Of a stretch of 64,000 nt of DNA, positions 53,204 to 63,701 are shown piece after piece; the stretch's first letter is position 1; each line of letters opens with the position of its first letter. The stretch comes from Bin5 sp965220715 (GTDB lineage Bacteria; Chloroflexota; Anaerolineae; Caldilineales; Caldilineaceae), in assembly GCA_965220715.1 (NCBI GenBank), contig OZ244843.1, forward strand, positions 3,534,001 through 3,598,000, given 5' to 3'. Position numbers and translations under genes: made by a program. The notes beneath the pieces were generated by a model. It did no database searches, was not told the DNA's origin, and saw nothing but the letters and a program-made list of their open reading frames with translations.

Positions 53204-55738
53204 TCAATCCTGCGAACCTTTTTGTTCGCTCTCAGAGTTGGCCTCGGCCTGCTTGCCCGGGGACCACTCGACGGCAATCGGCTCTGGAACTTTGCGCACG
53301 AAGATCAGTTTACCTTCTTCTCCATCTTGCGCTGGGGCAAAGTCGATAAGGATCTCGTCACCCGTCCTGTACTCTGCTCGCAGCAATCGTTTACTGAGTT
53401 CATTTTCGACCCGCTTTTGGAGAAGTCGGCGCAGCGGTCGGGCACCGTACTCGGCGTGGTAGCCCGTGTCGGCGAGGTGATGGCGAGCGATCTCGGTCAT
53501 CTCGACACTGATTCCGATTTCGTCGAGGCGTTGGGCGATTTCTTCCATCAACAGACTTACGATATCGCGGACGTTTTCCTTGGTCAGCTGGTCGAATACA
53601 ATCGTTTCGTCGATGCGGTTGAGGAATTCAGGACGGAAGAGCCGCTTCATCTGCTTGCTGTACTCACCCTGCGCGAGGGCGTTCTCGTCAAGTTCCGGAG
53701 TGGCGAAGCCCAGAGGACCGCGCTTGATCGATTCTGCGCCGACGTTACTGGTCATGATGACGACTGTGTTACGGAAATTAATTGTGCGTCCCTGGCCGTC
53801 GGTCATGTGACCGTCGTCCATAATTTGCAGCAGGGTGTTCCAGACCTCCGGGTGGGCCTTTTCGATTTCGTCGAAGAGCAGCACCTGATATGGTCGTCTG
53901 CGCACTTGTTCGGTGAGTTGGCCGCCTTGCTCGTAGCCAACATAGCCTGGAGGGGCGCCAAAGAGTTTGCTGACGGAGTGTCCTTCGCGATATTCGCTCA
54001 TATCGACTCGCAGAAGTGCGTCTTCGCTATCGAAGAGGAAGGCGGCCAGGACCCTGGCCAATTCGGTTTTGCCGATGCCGGTGGGCCCGAGGAAGAGGAA
54101 GGTGCCAATGGGCCGGCGGGGGTCTTTCAGGCCGCTGCGCGCTCTGCGGATGGCATCGCTGACAGCCTCAATGGCCCGCTCCTGGCCAATAATTCGCTGC
54201 CGGAGGAAGTCTTCCATTCGTAGCAGCTTTTCCATCTCCTCTTCGAGCAGGTCCATCACAGGAATACCTGTCCAACTGTGAACGATTGCGGCGACGTCGG
54301 CGGTGTCTACCACGTCATCCAGGTTGGTATCGGCTTTCCAGGCCTTGAGCGCTGACTTGAAGTCTTCTCTAAGTCGCGCCAGTTCGGCCTTTGTCTGTGC
54401 TGCTTTTTCGTAGTCCCGCTCTGTCCAGGCGTTTTCTTCCAGGTCCGTCAGTTGCTGAATGGAGGCTTTTGTTTTCTTCAGGTCATCGGGCATGGCGTGC
54501 ATTGCCACTCGAAGGCGGGCCGCGGCTTCGTCGATAACGTCGATGGCTTTGTCGGGCAGCTTGCGGTCGGGGACATAACGATGGCTGAGGCGAACAGCTT
54601 GCTCGAGTGCATCTTCCGTGTAGGTGATGGCGTGATGCTCCTCATAGCGGAGGCGCAATCCACGCAGGATTTCGATGGCATCGTCGACGTTCGGCTCGTC
54701 TACGAAGACAGGGGCGAAACGCCGTTCGAGCGCAGAGTCCTTTTCGATGTGCTGGCGGTATTCGTCCAGTGTGGTGGCGCCGATACACTGCAACTCTCCG
54801 CGCGAGAGTGCGGGCTTGAGCATGTTGCTGGCGTCGAGCGCGCCGGCGGCGTTGCCGGCGCCGACGACGGTGTGCAACTCATCCACAAACAGAATGATCT
54901 CGCCCTCGCTGCGGCGGATTTCATCCATGGCCGCCTTCAACCTTTCTTCGAATTCGCCGCGGAAGCGGGTCCCGGCGATCATGGCCCCCAAGTCCAAAGA
55001 AATCAGACGCTTGCCGGAGAGAATGTCAGGCACATCGTTAGCCATGATCTGCTGGGCCAACCCTTCGATGATGGCCGTTTTGCCGACACCGGCTTCACCT
55101 ATCAGAACTGGATTGTTCTTAGAGCGCCGACAAAGAACCTGCATCACGCGCGTGACCTCTTCTTCGCGGCCGACGACAGGATCCAGTTTCCCTTCGGCGG
55201 CGGCTTGCGTCAGGTCGCGGCCATACTTTTCCAGCACTTGAAACTTGCTTTCGGCGTCCGGCTCGTTTACGCTCTGGCCTCCCCTGAGTTCTTCGATAGC
55301 GCCATAGAGGCGTTCCTTGGTGACGCCTGCGTCACGCAATATGTTTGCGCTGTGGGTGTTCCGTTCGCTGGCTATGGCGAGCAGAATGTGTTCAGTGCTG
55401 ATATATTCGTCCTGAAGTTTATTTGCCTCATCATTGGCGACGCCCATCACGCGATTGAGTCGGGGCGTGATGAAGACCTGTACAGTGGGGACCCCGCTGT
55501 AGGGCGCGTTACCACTTTTGTGCGCCGCGTCGAGGACGGCTTCCAACTTACGGGCGATGACGTCCACGGATGCTCCGAGGGCCTCCAAGATTTGGGGCAC
55601 TGTTCCCTCTGGTTGTTCCACCAGCGCCAGGAAAAAGTGTTCAGTATCGATCTGCGAATGTTTGTACTTTTGCAGAATTTCCAAGGAACGCGTGGCCGCA
55701 TTTTGGGCCTTCTGGGTGAAACGGTCAAATGGCATCAT
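53204..55738 (-). CDS. clpC: Clp protease ATP-binding subunit ClpC
   Basis: 844 residues from the ATG at 55738; the frame extends to 55834 without support. The N-terminal Clp_N repeats begin MMPFDRFTQKAQNAATRS. The first AAA module has VLIGEAGVGKTAIIEGLA and ILFVDELHTVVGAG, and the second has LGPTGIGKTELARVLA, LFDEIEKAHPEVWN and AEYGARPLRR. The short middle segment NAWTERDYEKAAQTKAELARLREDFK is a UVR-type motif, so this is ClpC, not ClpB. It unfolds substrates for ClpP. The upstream AT-rich region should hold the promoter. Confidence 0.95.
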   Translation of the reverse strand: MMPFDRFTQKAQNAATRSLEILQKYKHSQIDTEHFFLALVEQPEGTVPQILEALGASVDVIARKLEAVLDAAHKSGNAPYSGVPTVQVFITPRLNRVMGVANDEANKLQDEYISTEHILLAIASERNTHSANILRDAGVTKERLYGAIEELRGGQSVNEPDAESKFQVLEKYGRDLTQAAAEGKLDPVVGREEEVTRVMQVLCRRSKNNPVLIGEAGVGKTAIIEGLAQQIMANDVPDILSGKRLISLDLGAMIAGTRFRGEFEERLKAAMDEIRRSEGEIILFVDELHTVVGAGNAAGALDASNMLKPALSRGELQCIGATTLDEYRQHIEKDSALERRFAPVFVDEPNVDDAIEILRGLRLRYEEHHAITYTEDALEQAVRLSHRYVPDRKLPDKAIDVIDEAAARLRVAMHAMPDDLKKTKASIQQLTDLEENAWTERDYEKAAQTKAELARLREDFKSALKAWKADTNLDDVVDTADVAAIVHSWTGIPVMDLLEEEMEKLLRMEDFLRQRIIGQERAIEAVSDAIRRARSGLKDPRRPIGTFLFLGPTGIGKTELARVLAAFLFDSEDALLRVDMSEYREGHSVSKLFGAPPGYVGYEQGGQLTEQVRRRPYQVLLFDEIEKAHPEVWNTLLQIMDDGHMTDGQGRTINFRNTVVIMTSNVGAESIKRGPLGFATPELDENALAQGEYSKQMKRLFRPEFLNRIDETIVFDQLTKENVRDIVSLLMEEIAQRLDEIGISVEMTEIARHHLADTGYHAEYGARPLRRLLQKRVENELSKRLLRAEYRTGDEILIDFAPAQDGEEGKLIFVRKVPEPIAVEWSPGKQAEANSESEQKGSQD

Positions 55739-56009
55739 TGGTGTCTTTCCCAGTTTTTCGTAAGTGGTTCTGTGCAAAAGAAGTGCAAGATCTCCAGGAA
55801 CTGATATCCAGAGACAAGCAGGCCAAGTTGGCAATCCTCTGGCGAACGCGCAGCCATGGAAGGGTTCATTTAAGATGGCGCGAAAGAATAGTTTTCGAGA
55901 CTCTTATATAGTAAACCATATCTTCATCAGCACTACCATTGAGAAACATTAGAATTACATTAGGATTGCCACAATCAGGCCCAAGAAGCCATGGGAGAGT
56001 TTGGATAAA

Positions 56010-56024
56010 TTAGAATAATTCTAA
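56010..56024. promoter_or_regulatory. Fur/PerR-type operator, box 1
   Basis: TTAGAATAATTCTAA is a perfect 7-1-7 palindrome of the Fur/PerR type (PerR consensus TTATAATNATTATAA). It lies just upstream of the -35 box of the downstream regulator gene. Confidence 0.8.
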
Positions 56025-56031
56025 CTAACAC

Positions 56032-56060
56032 TTGACAAGGTTCGCAAGAGGGAGTAAACT
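56032..56060 (+). promoter_or_regulatory. promoter of the Fur-family/P1B-4 ATPase operon
   Basis: TTGACA (56032-56037) and TAAACT (56055-56060) with a 17-base spacer; transcription would start near 56067, between the two operator boxes. Confidence 0.7.
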
Positions 56061-56074
56061 GGTAATGTAGTTAT

Positions 56075-56089
56075 TTAGACTGGTTCTAA
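56075..56089. promoter_or_regulatory. Fur/PerR-type operator, box 2
   Basis: TTAGACTGGTTCTAA is a near-palindrome of the same type as box 1, placed just after the expected transcription start, where it would block elongation. Confidence 0.65.
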
Positions 56090-56110
56090 TTAAGACAGAG
56101 GTTCCTGGTT

Positions 56111-56632
56111 ATGGCCGCTCAGTATATTGACACACTTCGCCGTGCTGGATTGCGGGTAACGAGCCAGCGGGTAGCCGTGTGCGAATTCCTAGCCACTACA
56201 AAGCGTCATCCAACGACTTCGCAGGTCTATGAGGCAGTGCGAAAGACGCATCCGGAGATCAGCCAGGCCACAGTTTACAACACGCTCAATACACTGCGTG
56301 ACCTGGGTGCGATTGTTGAGATCAGTGCAGGCACTGATTGTACTCATTACGAGACGGATCCTTCACCGCACATCAATATAGTGTGCCTGCGATGTCATCA
56401 GATTGCGGACCTGCAGGACAGCTTGGCGCCCGATATGTTGATGGACAATATCTTTCAAAACACGGGATTCCGCGCTACTGCGTTGCAGGTCCAGGTATCG
56501 GGATTCTGTCCGGACTGCCAGCAGGCCAAGCGGGAGGAAATTGGCAGGAAGCTGCGGGCAATGTCTGAGCGGAGCGAGCATGAGTTTTCGGAAACAGTCA
56601 GAATGCGAAATGCGTCCGATGGGAAATCATGA
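56111..56632 (+). CDS. Fur-family metalloregulator (Fur/PerR/Zur type)
   Basis: 173 residues. The winged-helix DNA-binding part is LRRAGLRVTSQRVAVCEFLA and PTTSQVYEAVRKTHPEISQATVYNTLNTL. Two CxxC pairs (CLRC and CPDC) make the structural zinc site. The metal-sensing region reads DPSPHINIVCLRC, so the second His of the usual HxH is Asn. A tail of about 30 residues after the last Cys pair is longer than usual. Two operator-like palindromes flank the promoter, so it is probably autoregulated. It overlaps the P1B-4 ATPase gene by four bases, suggesting it controls metal efflux. Whether it senses Fe, Zn or peroxide is unclear. Confidence 0.92.
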   Translation: MAAQYIDTLRRAGLRVTSQRVAVCEFLATTKRHPTTSQVYEAVRKTHPEISQATVYNTLNTLRDLGAIVEISAGTDCTHYETDPSPHINIVCLRCHQIADLQDSLAPDMLMDNIFQNTGFRATALQVQVSGFCPDCQQAKREEIGRKLRAMSERSEHEFSETVRMRNASDGKS

Positions 56633-58752
56633 GCGGAAAGGTGGAACACATGACCACCTGTTGTTATAAACAGGTAGACTTGATCGATCAGGACGGTAGG
56701 CTCCTCTCGAGTGTCAGGTCCTACTCGCCGTTCGAGCCTGAGTTCTGGCGCAATAACCCTGAAATCCTTCTGGCCTCGGTTACTCTCATCTCTCTGCTGG
56801 TAGGCTGGATAGGTGGACCGGTCAGTGGTCTGCTGCCTAGTTGGGCGATTGTAGTTTTTGCCCTTACGGCATATGCCGCCGGCGGTTATTCCGGGGCCAG
56901 AGCGGCGCTAGCAGATGCTGGGCGGGGCAACTTCAATATCGACTTCCTCATGATCGCGGCGGCGCTGGGCGCAGCGTTTATTGGGGAGTGGGAAGAGGGC
57001 GCGCTACTGCTATTTCTCTTTACGCTTAGCGGCGCCTTGGAATCGTTTGCGTCGGACCGAACGCGGCAGGCTATTATCAGGTTGGCAGAATTGCGACCGG
57101 ATACCGCTAGTGTTCGGCGCGAAGGCGCGGTCATTGAAATGTGTGTTGAGGCGCTGGCGATTGGAGATGTGGTTGTGGTGAAGCCTGGCGAGCGGATGCC
57201 GGTTGACGGCACTGTGATTCAGGGCACAACTACGGTCGACCAGAGCCCGATAACAGGTGAAAGCATTCCCGTCTACAAAGGCGTAGGCGACACCGTGTTT
57301 TCGGGAACGATCAATGGCAGCGGCGCGCTTGAACTGGAAGTTACTAAACTGGCTTCTGACAGCACGATCAGCAAGATAATCGGACTGGTCCAAGAAGCTC
57401 AGAACAACGCGGCTCCGACGCAGCGGCTGATCGACAGATTCAGCCAGCCGTACACGCTGGCGGTGATTGGCGTAACGCTTCTAGCCATAGCTGTCCCCGT
57501 CATTTTTGCGGCAGAACCGTTCGGCAGGACGATCTACAGGGCGATGACCCTGTTGGTCGTGGCCAGTCCCTGTGCGCTTATCATCAGCACGCCGGCGTCG
57601 ATTCTCAGCGCGATAGCGGCGGCGGCCCGTGAAGGTATTTTGTTCAAGGGTGGGGCCTACCTTGAAAAGGCCGCCAATCTCGATATGCTTGCGTTCGACA
57701 AGACTGGGACCTTGACTTACGGCAAACCAGAGCTGACTGACGTTGTGCCGTTGAATGGCTACAGCGAGGAGGACCTAATCGCGTGTGCCGCCGGGGCCGA
57801 GAGTCTTAGCGAGCACCCGATTGCCCAGACCATCGTTGAACGGGCGCAGGAGATGAACCTGGCCTATGACTCGCCAGAGGGCTTTCGCGGCATAGCTGGA
57901 CACGGAGTCCAGGCCATTTATGGGAACGGCGCCGGCAAGGAGATGGTCTATATAGGCAATGACAAGCTGTTCATGAGCGAGGCGATGGACCTTTCGCCAT
58001 CGATCCGCGAGCTAGGTAAACGACTGCAAGAGGAGGGAAAGACGGCCATTCTTGTGGTTCGCCGCAGCATTGCACTGGAGGAAAAAGTCGCGGAGATTGT
58101 TGCAGGGGAAGCAGCCTCGCCCTCCGGACCGCATAGTGCCGCGGCAGCTGGACGTGATTGGGAGGCGGTTGGATTGCTGGCAGTAGCGGACACGGTGCGG
58201 TCCAATGCATCTGAGACTATTGCCACTCTCAAGCAGTTGGGAATCACGCGGGTGGCCATGGTGACTGGAGACAACCAAGACGTGGCTGCTGCGGTCGGCG
58301 ATCAGGTCGGTCTGGAGGAAGTCTATGCAGAGCTTCTGCCCGAGGAAAAGGTAAGAATAGTGGGAGAACTGGTTGAGGCAGGATCGGTGGCGATGATCGG
58401 CGACGGTGTGAATGATGCGCCGGCAATGGCAGCCTCCGACCTTGGCATTGCGATGGGGGGCGCCGGCACCGATGTTGCCTTGGAGACAGCAGATGTTGTG
58501 CTCATGTCCGATGATCTCAGCAAGCTTCCCTTTATGCTTCGCCTTAGTCGGCGGGCAGGTGAGATAGTTCGCCAGAATTTGTACTTTTCGGTTGGGATCA
58601 TTCTGACGCTTGTTGTTCTTACCGTCATTGTGCCATTCCTGGTGCCCGATTTTCGGCTGCCTCTACCTGTTGGCGTGCTTGGGCACGAGGGCAGTACGCT
58701 GATTGTCGTCATAAACGGACTTAGGATGCTGACGATGAAATCGAAGCAGTAG
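56629..58752 (+). CDS. P1B-4-type metal-transporting P-type ATPase
   Basis: 707 residues; the ATG at 56629 overlaps the regulator stop, while the ATG at 56650 has AAAGGTGG upstream and could be the start. There is an N-terminal Cys pair (CCYK) but no CxxC metal-binding domain. Membrane motifs are SPC in VVASPCALIIS (residues 313-315), which with HEGST near 686-690 (VLGHEGSTLIVVI) defines the P1B-4 class that exports Co2+, Fe2+ or similar ions. DKTGTLTYG (about 357) is the phosphorylation site, TGES the actuator and GDGVNDAPA the hinge. The regulator gene and operator boxes upstream suggest an iron- or peroxide-responsive PfeT-like efflux pump. Confidence 0.93.
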   Translation: MSGKVEHMTTCCYKQVDLIDQDGRLLSSVRSYSPFEPEFWRNNPEILLASVTLISLLVGWIGGPVSGLLPSWAIVVFALTAYAAGGYSGARAALADAGRGNFNIDFLMIAAALGAAFIGEWEEGALLLFLFTLSGALESFASDRTRQAIIRLAELRPDTASVRREGAVIEMCVEALAIGDVVVVKPGERMPVDGTVIQGTTTVDQSPITGESIPVYKGVGDTVFSGTINGSGALELEVTKLASDSTISKIIGLVQEAQNNAAPTQRLIDRFSQPYTLAVIGVTLLAIAVPVIFAAEPFGRTIYRAMTLLVVASPCALIISTPASILSAIAAAAREGILFKGGAYLEKAANLDMLAFDKTGTLTYGKPELTDVVPLNGYSEEDLIACAAGAESLSEHPIAQTIVERAQEMNLAYDSPEGFRGIAGHGVQAIYGNGAGKEMVYIGNDKLFMSEAMDLSPSIRELGKRLQEEGKTAILVVRRSIALEEKVAEIVAGEAASPSGPHSAAAAGRDWEAVGLLAVADTVRSNASETIATLKQLGITRVAMVTGDNQDVAAAVGDQVGLEEVYAELLPEEKVRIVGELVEAGSVAMIGDGVNDAPAMAASDLGIAMGGAGTDVALETADVVLMSDDLSKLPFMLRLSRRAGEIVRQNLYFSVGIILTLVVLTVIVPFLVPDFRLPLPVGVLGHEGSTLIVVINGLRMLTMKSKQ

Positions 58753-58784
58753 CGATGGAGGCGGGCGCTCCCTTGCGGGCTCAG

Positions 58785-59441
58785 TTAACTGTAGTCAGGG
58801 TAGGCCGCCGGCAAAGATGTTCTTATCGCCAGCACAAGACACCATAGGCAGTAGGCCGCTAGTGCGATCATCAGAGGTCTTGATTCGGGAAGCAGCAGGG
58901 GTGAAGGAAGGGCAAGGATACCGGCGACTGCGCCGGGCGCCATCCATCTGAGTGGGAGCTTGCCCAAGATAACTAAGTCAACGCAGATCCAGGCCGTGAG
59001 GCCACCTCCCATGAACAGCCCTGCTTCCAAAATCGTCAACGCGATCTGATCAATAAGCGATCGCCAAATGGCAATATTTCCAGCAGGACTAGTGCCGGCG
59101 TTGCCTATTTCTGCCAGCTCAAATCGAATCATGCCGACCAGAACTCCCACAATCAGGAGCGTCGCCGCGATTATGAGTAATCCGGATTGGATAATGCTGC
59201 TTATGCGGTGGACGGGCGAATAGCTGTGCATCATAGCCGCCAGAAAGATCATCCACGCAAAAGTCGCCAACATCCAGAGCCATCCACCCAGTCCCCATTG
59301 CGCAAGAGTCCCCTCAACCAACTCAAATTGTGGTAGAGCCTGATCAGACCGAAGGTAGATCGGTTTAAGAACGAGAAACGTGTAGATGGCAGCGGCAAGA
59401 GCAGTGGTTCCGGCAAATCTTGCCGCGCGAATCAGCTTCAT
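58785..59441 (-). CDS. multi-spanning membrane protein of unknown function
   Basis: 218 residues with about six hydrophobic segments (for example FAGTTALAAAIYTFLVL, WLWMLATFAWMIFLAAMM, GLLIIAATLLIVGVLVGMI, ALTILEAGLFMGGGLTAWI, GAVAGILALPSPLLL and MIALAAYCLWCLVLAI). No family is recognised. It overlaps the end of recO in ATGA, so it is translated with it. A link to RecO function is not expected from known families. Confidence 0.78.
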   Translation of the reverse strand: MKLIRAARFAGTTALAAAIYTFLVLKPIYLRSDQALPQFELVEGTLAQWGLGGWLWMLATFAWMIFLAAMMHSYSPVHRISSIIQSGLLIIAATLLIVGVLVGMIRFELAEIGNAGTSPAGNIAIWRSLIDQIALTILEAGLFMGGGLTAWICVDLVILGKLPLRWMAPGAVAGILALPSPLLLPESRPLMIALAAYCLWCLVLAIRTSLPAAYPDYS

Positions 59442-60316
59442 TGGCTTGCCTCGCCGTATGAACCGCCTGGGCCGATGTGATCGTCGTTGTCGTCGTTAGC
59501 GGACGACCGGATTGCCCCTTGCCCGATGCTTGCGTTTGCCCCAGATGCTTGCCGAAGTCGGTAGATGAACTCCGCGGATTTGAGCCGGCGCTCCAGTACG
59601 GTCACCAGGTAGCGCTGCAAAACACTCTCGACGGCCAGCGCGGTGGACTGTACTAACCGCAGTCCGCGCAGAGAATCCCACTGAGTGCGCGACAGATGGC
59701 GCAGAATTTTGAGCGCTGGAGCCGCAATCGGCTCTGCGCCGTGCAGGGACCGGCCGCAATCAGGGCAATAGACACCGCCTGCATTCAAGTGCAGGAAGTT
59801 TTCGACCGGTTGGAGGACATCGCCGCAGCCAAGACATGCGAACAGTTCGGGCTGAAAACCCATCTGACTGAGGAGATGAAGTTCGAACCAGCGCAAAAGC
59901 AGATCCACGTCAGCCGCGGCCCCCGAACCGGCGTCCAATTCTCGCAGGCACAGCAAGAGCAACTCCCACACGATCTCGTTTTCATCTTTTTCCGCGGTAA
60001 ACGCGTCGACAAGCTCGCAAATGTAGGCTGCCCGGCTTATGCTCTCGAGATTTCCGCGGAGTTTAAGAAAGCTCTCTACTGTGACGCATTCCGTAATGAT
60101 GTCCCAGGTGCGGGCCTGGGCAACGAGGAGGTTGGCGTGGCTGAAGAGTTCCAGGTGCCCTGCCTTGCGGCTCGTGGTCTTGCGCGAACCTTTGGCGATG
60201 AGCACAAGTTTTCCCTGACGCGGAGTGAAGACTGTCAATATCCGGTCAGCGTCGCTGTAGTTTCTACGCCGCAGAATCACGGCCCTGGTGCGATAGGTAT
60301 GACTACGGTTCACCAC
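59438..60316 (-). CDS. recO: DNA repair protein RecO
   Basis: 292 residues from a GTG at 60316 (a second GTG follows). The N-terminal OB domain begins YRTRAVILRRRNYSDADRILTVFTPRQGKLVLIAKG, the RecO hallmark. The helical region contains ISRAAYICELVDAFTAEKDENE and LLRWFELHLLSQMGFQPEL, and a zinc site is given by CLGC and CPDC. RecO loads RecA with RecR in the RecFOR gap-repair pathway. The Gly/Asp-rich tail is unusually long. It overlaps the membrane protein gene downstream. Confidence 0.94.
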   Translation of the reverse strand: MVNRSHTYRTRAVILRRRNYSDADRILTVFTPRQGKLVLIAKGSRKTTSRKAGHLELFSHANLLVAQARTWDIITECVTVESFLKLRGNLESISRAAYICELVDAFTAEKDENEIVWELLLLCLRELDAGSGAAADVDLLLRWFELHLLSQMGFQPELFACLGCGDVLQPVENFLHLNAGGVYCPDCGRSLHGAEPIAAPALKILRHLSRTQWDSLRGLRLVQSTALAVESVLQRYLVTVLERRLKSAEFIYRLRQASGANASIGQGAIRSSANDDNDDHIGPGGSYGEASQ

Positions 60317-60564
60317 TGGAGTTTTTCGACTGGCATTGGCATTTTCCCAACGATGGCGTTGATCCTGTTATGGTGGGCTGCCTCTTGGGTAAGGGCCGCT
60401 TGATGGTCGGAATGAGGCGAAATCACTATTGGAAAGTTTCGGCGAAGAGAAGGCGAAACAGACTGTGCAAGAGGACATCTGTCGTGGGCATCCAACTGCG
60501 GACAGAAAGCTGGCAATTTGCAGGTGGCGGCTTCAGTTCGCCGGAAATGGGCCCTTAAAATAAG

Positions 60565-61599
60565 TTAACGTATCCTGCTTCCCTGGCTCTCTTCCGCTTC
60601 AGTGGCCAGGAGGTCGAGCTGTTCGGGTGTGCCCAAGGCGATCATCGTGTCGCCCGCCCGCAGCGCAAACTCTACGCCCGGGTTGACGAAAATTTCGCCG
60701 TCGGGTCGTCGCACTGCCAGGATGTTGGCGCCCACCCTCTTGCGAATTTCGGTCGCGGCGATGGTCTGATCGCGCAGCGTTGAACGCTCGCTCACGATGA
60801 TGTCCTCGATCAGAATGTCGACTTCGCCGCGGTGCATTACAACGTCCATAAACTCCAAGATATTGGGATGGATAAGTTGTCGGGCCATACGGCGGCCACT
60901 GGTAACATAGGGGTTGATGACATGGTCTACGCCAGCCATCTGCAGTTTGCGTTCGCTCTCATGGCTATTTGCACGGGAAATGACCGTCAGGTTTGGGCTA
61001 AGAGCGCGTGCCGTCAGCGCCACATAAACATTGTCCGAGTCGTTGGGCAAGCAGCAGCAGATTCCCGAAGCGTGTCCGATTCCAGCTTGAATCAGGGCAG
61101 CGTCATGCGTCGCATTGCCTTCCACCGGTATCACGCCAAGGTTTTCCAACTCCTGACCAAGAGTTGCCAGGGTTTCGATCACGACCAACTGAACATTGTT
61201 TGCCAGGAGCTCGTTTACGACATGCTCGCCGACTCTGCCATACCCACAGACGATGAAATGTCCTCTCAACTTATCTAACCGCTTCTGCATGCGTTTTCTC
61301 CAAAAAAGGCTGCGGAACTCCCCGGCCACAATGAGATCAGCCAACGTACTGAACGCATACGCCGTAGTGCTGACTCCCAAGATTATCAATGCCCCGGTGA
61401 ATACGCGGCCAACAGGCGAGAGTGGACGTATTTCGCCGAATCCAACTGTGCTGATCGTGATGACGGTCATGTAAACGCTGTCAGTCCACGACCAGCCCTC
61501 GATCACCATGTATCCCACAGAGCCAAGCCCAAGCAGGAGGACATAGAGCGCCGAAACGATTATGATTTGACGATAAAGTTTCCGGCCTGCAACTGTCAA
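60565..61599 (-). CDS. potassium channel with RCK (TrkA-N/TrkA-C) domains
   Basis: About 344 residues from a TTG at 61599 preceded by GGAGG; a GTG at 61662 is the alternative. Two membrane helices flank the pore loop ISTVGFGEIRPL, with TVGFG as the selectivity filter. The RCK/TrkA-N domain is FIVCGYGRVGEHVVNELLANN with the Rossmann-type Gly motif, and a C-terminal TrkA-C domain ends GDTMIALGTPEQLDLL. This is the MthK-like layout of a calcium- or nucleotide-gated K+ channel. It is a stand-alone gene. Confidence 0.92.
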   Translation of the reverse strand: MTVAGRKLYRQIIIVSALYVLLLGLGSVGYMVIEGWSWTDSVYMTVITISTVGFGEIRPLSPVGRVFTGALIILGVSTTAYAFSTLADLIVAGEFRSLFWRKRMQKRLDKLRGHFIVCGYGRVGEHVVNELLANNVQLVVIETLATLGQELENLGVIPVEGNATHDAALIQAGIGHASGICCCLPNDSDNVYVALTARALSPNLTVISRANSHESERKLQMAGVDHVINPYVTSGRRMARQLIHPNILEFMDVVMHRGEVDILIEDIIVSERSTLRDQTIAATEIRKRVGANILAVRRPDGEIFVNPGVEFALRAGDTMIALGTPEQLDLLATEAEESQGSRIR

Positions 61600-61752
61600 G
61601 TCCGCGTTCCTCCAGGAACCGGATTGCCTAGCGGCGTGTCTGATGCGGTAAGAGCCAAGCACATGAATCGCGGCGCAAAAGTTGTCGGCGCGAAACTGCA
61701 GAAATCGGATTCGAGAGACGGTCCAATAGAGGGAGTTCCATAGGGTAACGTG

Positions 61753-62663
61753 CTAATCCTGGCACTGCGACACTTTTTTGACTAGAACGGGTACAGGGCG
61801 GCCGCGCTTTCGAAACTGAAGAGATTCGTATAGTTTTTGGGAGAGGCCGTTGCTTTCCTGCGTGTTCAGAAAGACGCGGCCTATCCCCAGTTGATGGGCG
61901 TAACAAAGGCTCGCTACCAGCAGCTGCCGACCTATACCTCGATCCTGGGAGCACGGGTGGACGGCCAGCCGCACTAGTTGGGCTGAGTCATAGCCGCTTT
62001 GGGATCGATTTGAATTGAGGCGAAGCGCGGAGTACCCCACCGTCTGCCTTGCCATCTCAGCGATTTCAAAACGGCAGTCGCGATGGAGAGTCTGCAGGTC
62101 AGCCGCCCCCATGTGCCACAGGGGTTCAAAGGCCGAAGCATCCAGGCGAGCCAACGGCGGAAGGTCGGTCTGTACTGCCGGGCGCAGGGCGGCCGGTTGC
62201 GGTATGGGCTGGAAGGCGCGAGATATACGTTCGTAAAATCGGACTGCATCGCGATAGGCGAAACCGGTCTCTTTCAAGCTGGCCTGGAGCCAGCGCTGCT
62301 CGGTCAGGGCGTAGAAGAGATAGCCTTGAGGTTGTACGGGCAGTTGCTGGCGCGCGTTTTCGAAGAGGGCCCTGAACTGTAAACGAGCAGTCGCTCCTGC
62401 AGACGACAGGGCAACGGCACGCAGAGACACTTTGGTTGGCGCGGAGACAGGCAGAGCTTCCGAGCGTTGCACCGAATCGAAAGAGACAAAACCCTTCAGT
62501 CTTTCGGTTTGGTGATCAACTAAGACAGCGTTTGCACCCTTGAGCAAATCTGGTACTTCGGTGCTGCCCAGATCATCGTAAAAGTAGCTGCGCAAACTGT
62601 TGGAGTGCAAGCGGTGCATCTCCGGCAGATCTTCCAATTGGCCTGGGCGAATCGTTGAGAGAT

Positions 62664-62667
<4 letters not shown>
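61753..62667 (-). CDS. GNAT acetyltransferase with degenerate N-terminal GNAT domain
   Basis: 304 residues from the ATG at 62667, which overlaps the rmlB stop in ATGA. The C-terminal GNAT core is QLVRLAVHPCSQDRGIGRQLLVASLCYAHQLGI with the acetyl-CoA loop DRGIGR, then VFLNTQESNGLSQKLYESLQF. The N-terminal half (STIRPGQLEDLPEMHRLH and after) looks like a second, degenerate GNAT domain. Tandem GNATs of this kind act on small molecules. Coupling to rmlB hints at acylation of a dTDP-sugar or surface glycan, but that is inference. Confidence 0.85.

Positions 62668-63701
<1,034 letters not shown>

Noticed and set aside
53222..55804. Large plus-strand frames of 333 and 450 residues
   Set aside because: They are antisense shadows of clpC, produced by the GC-rich codon pattern.
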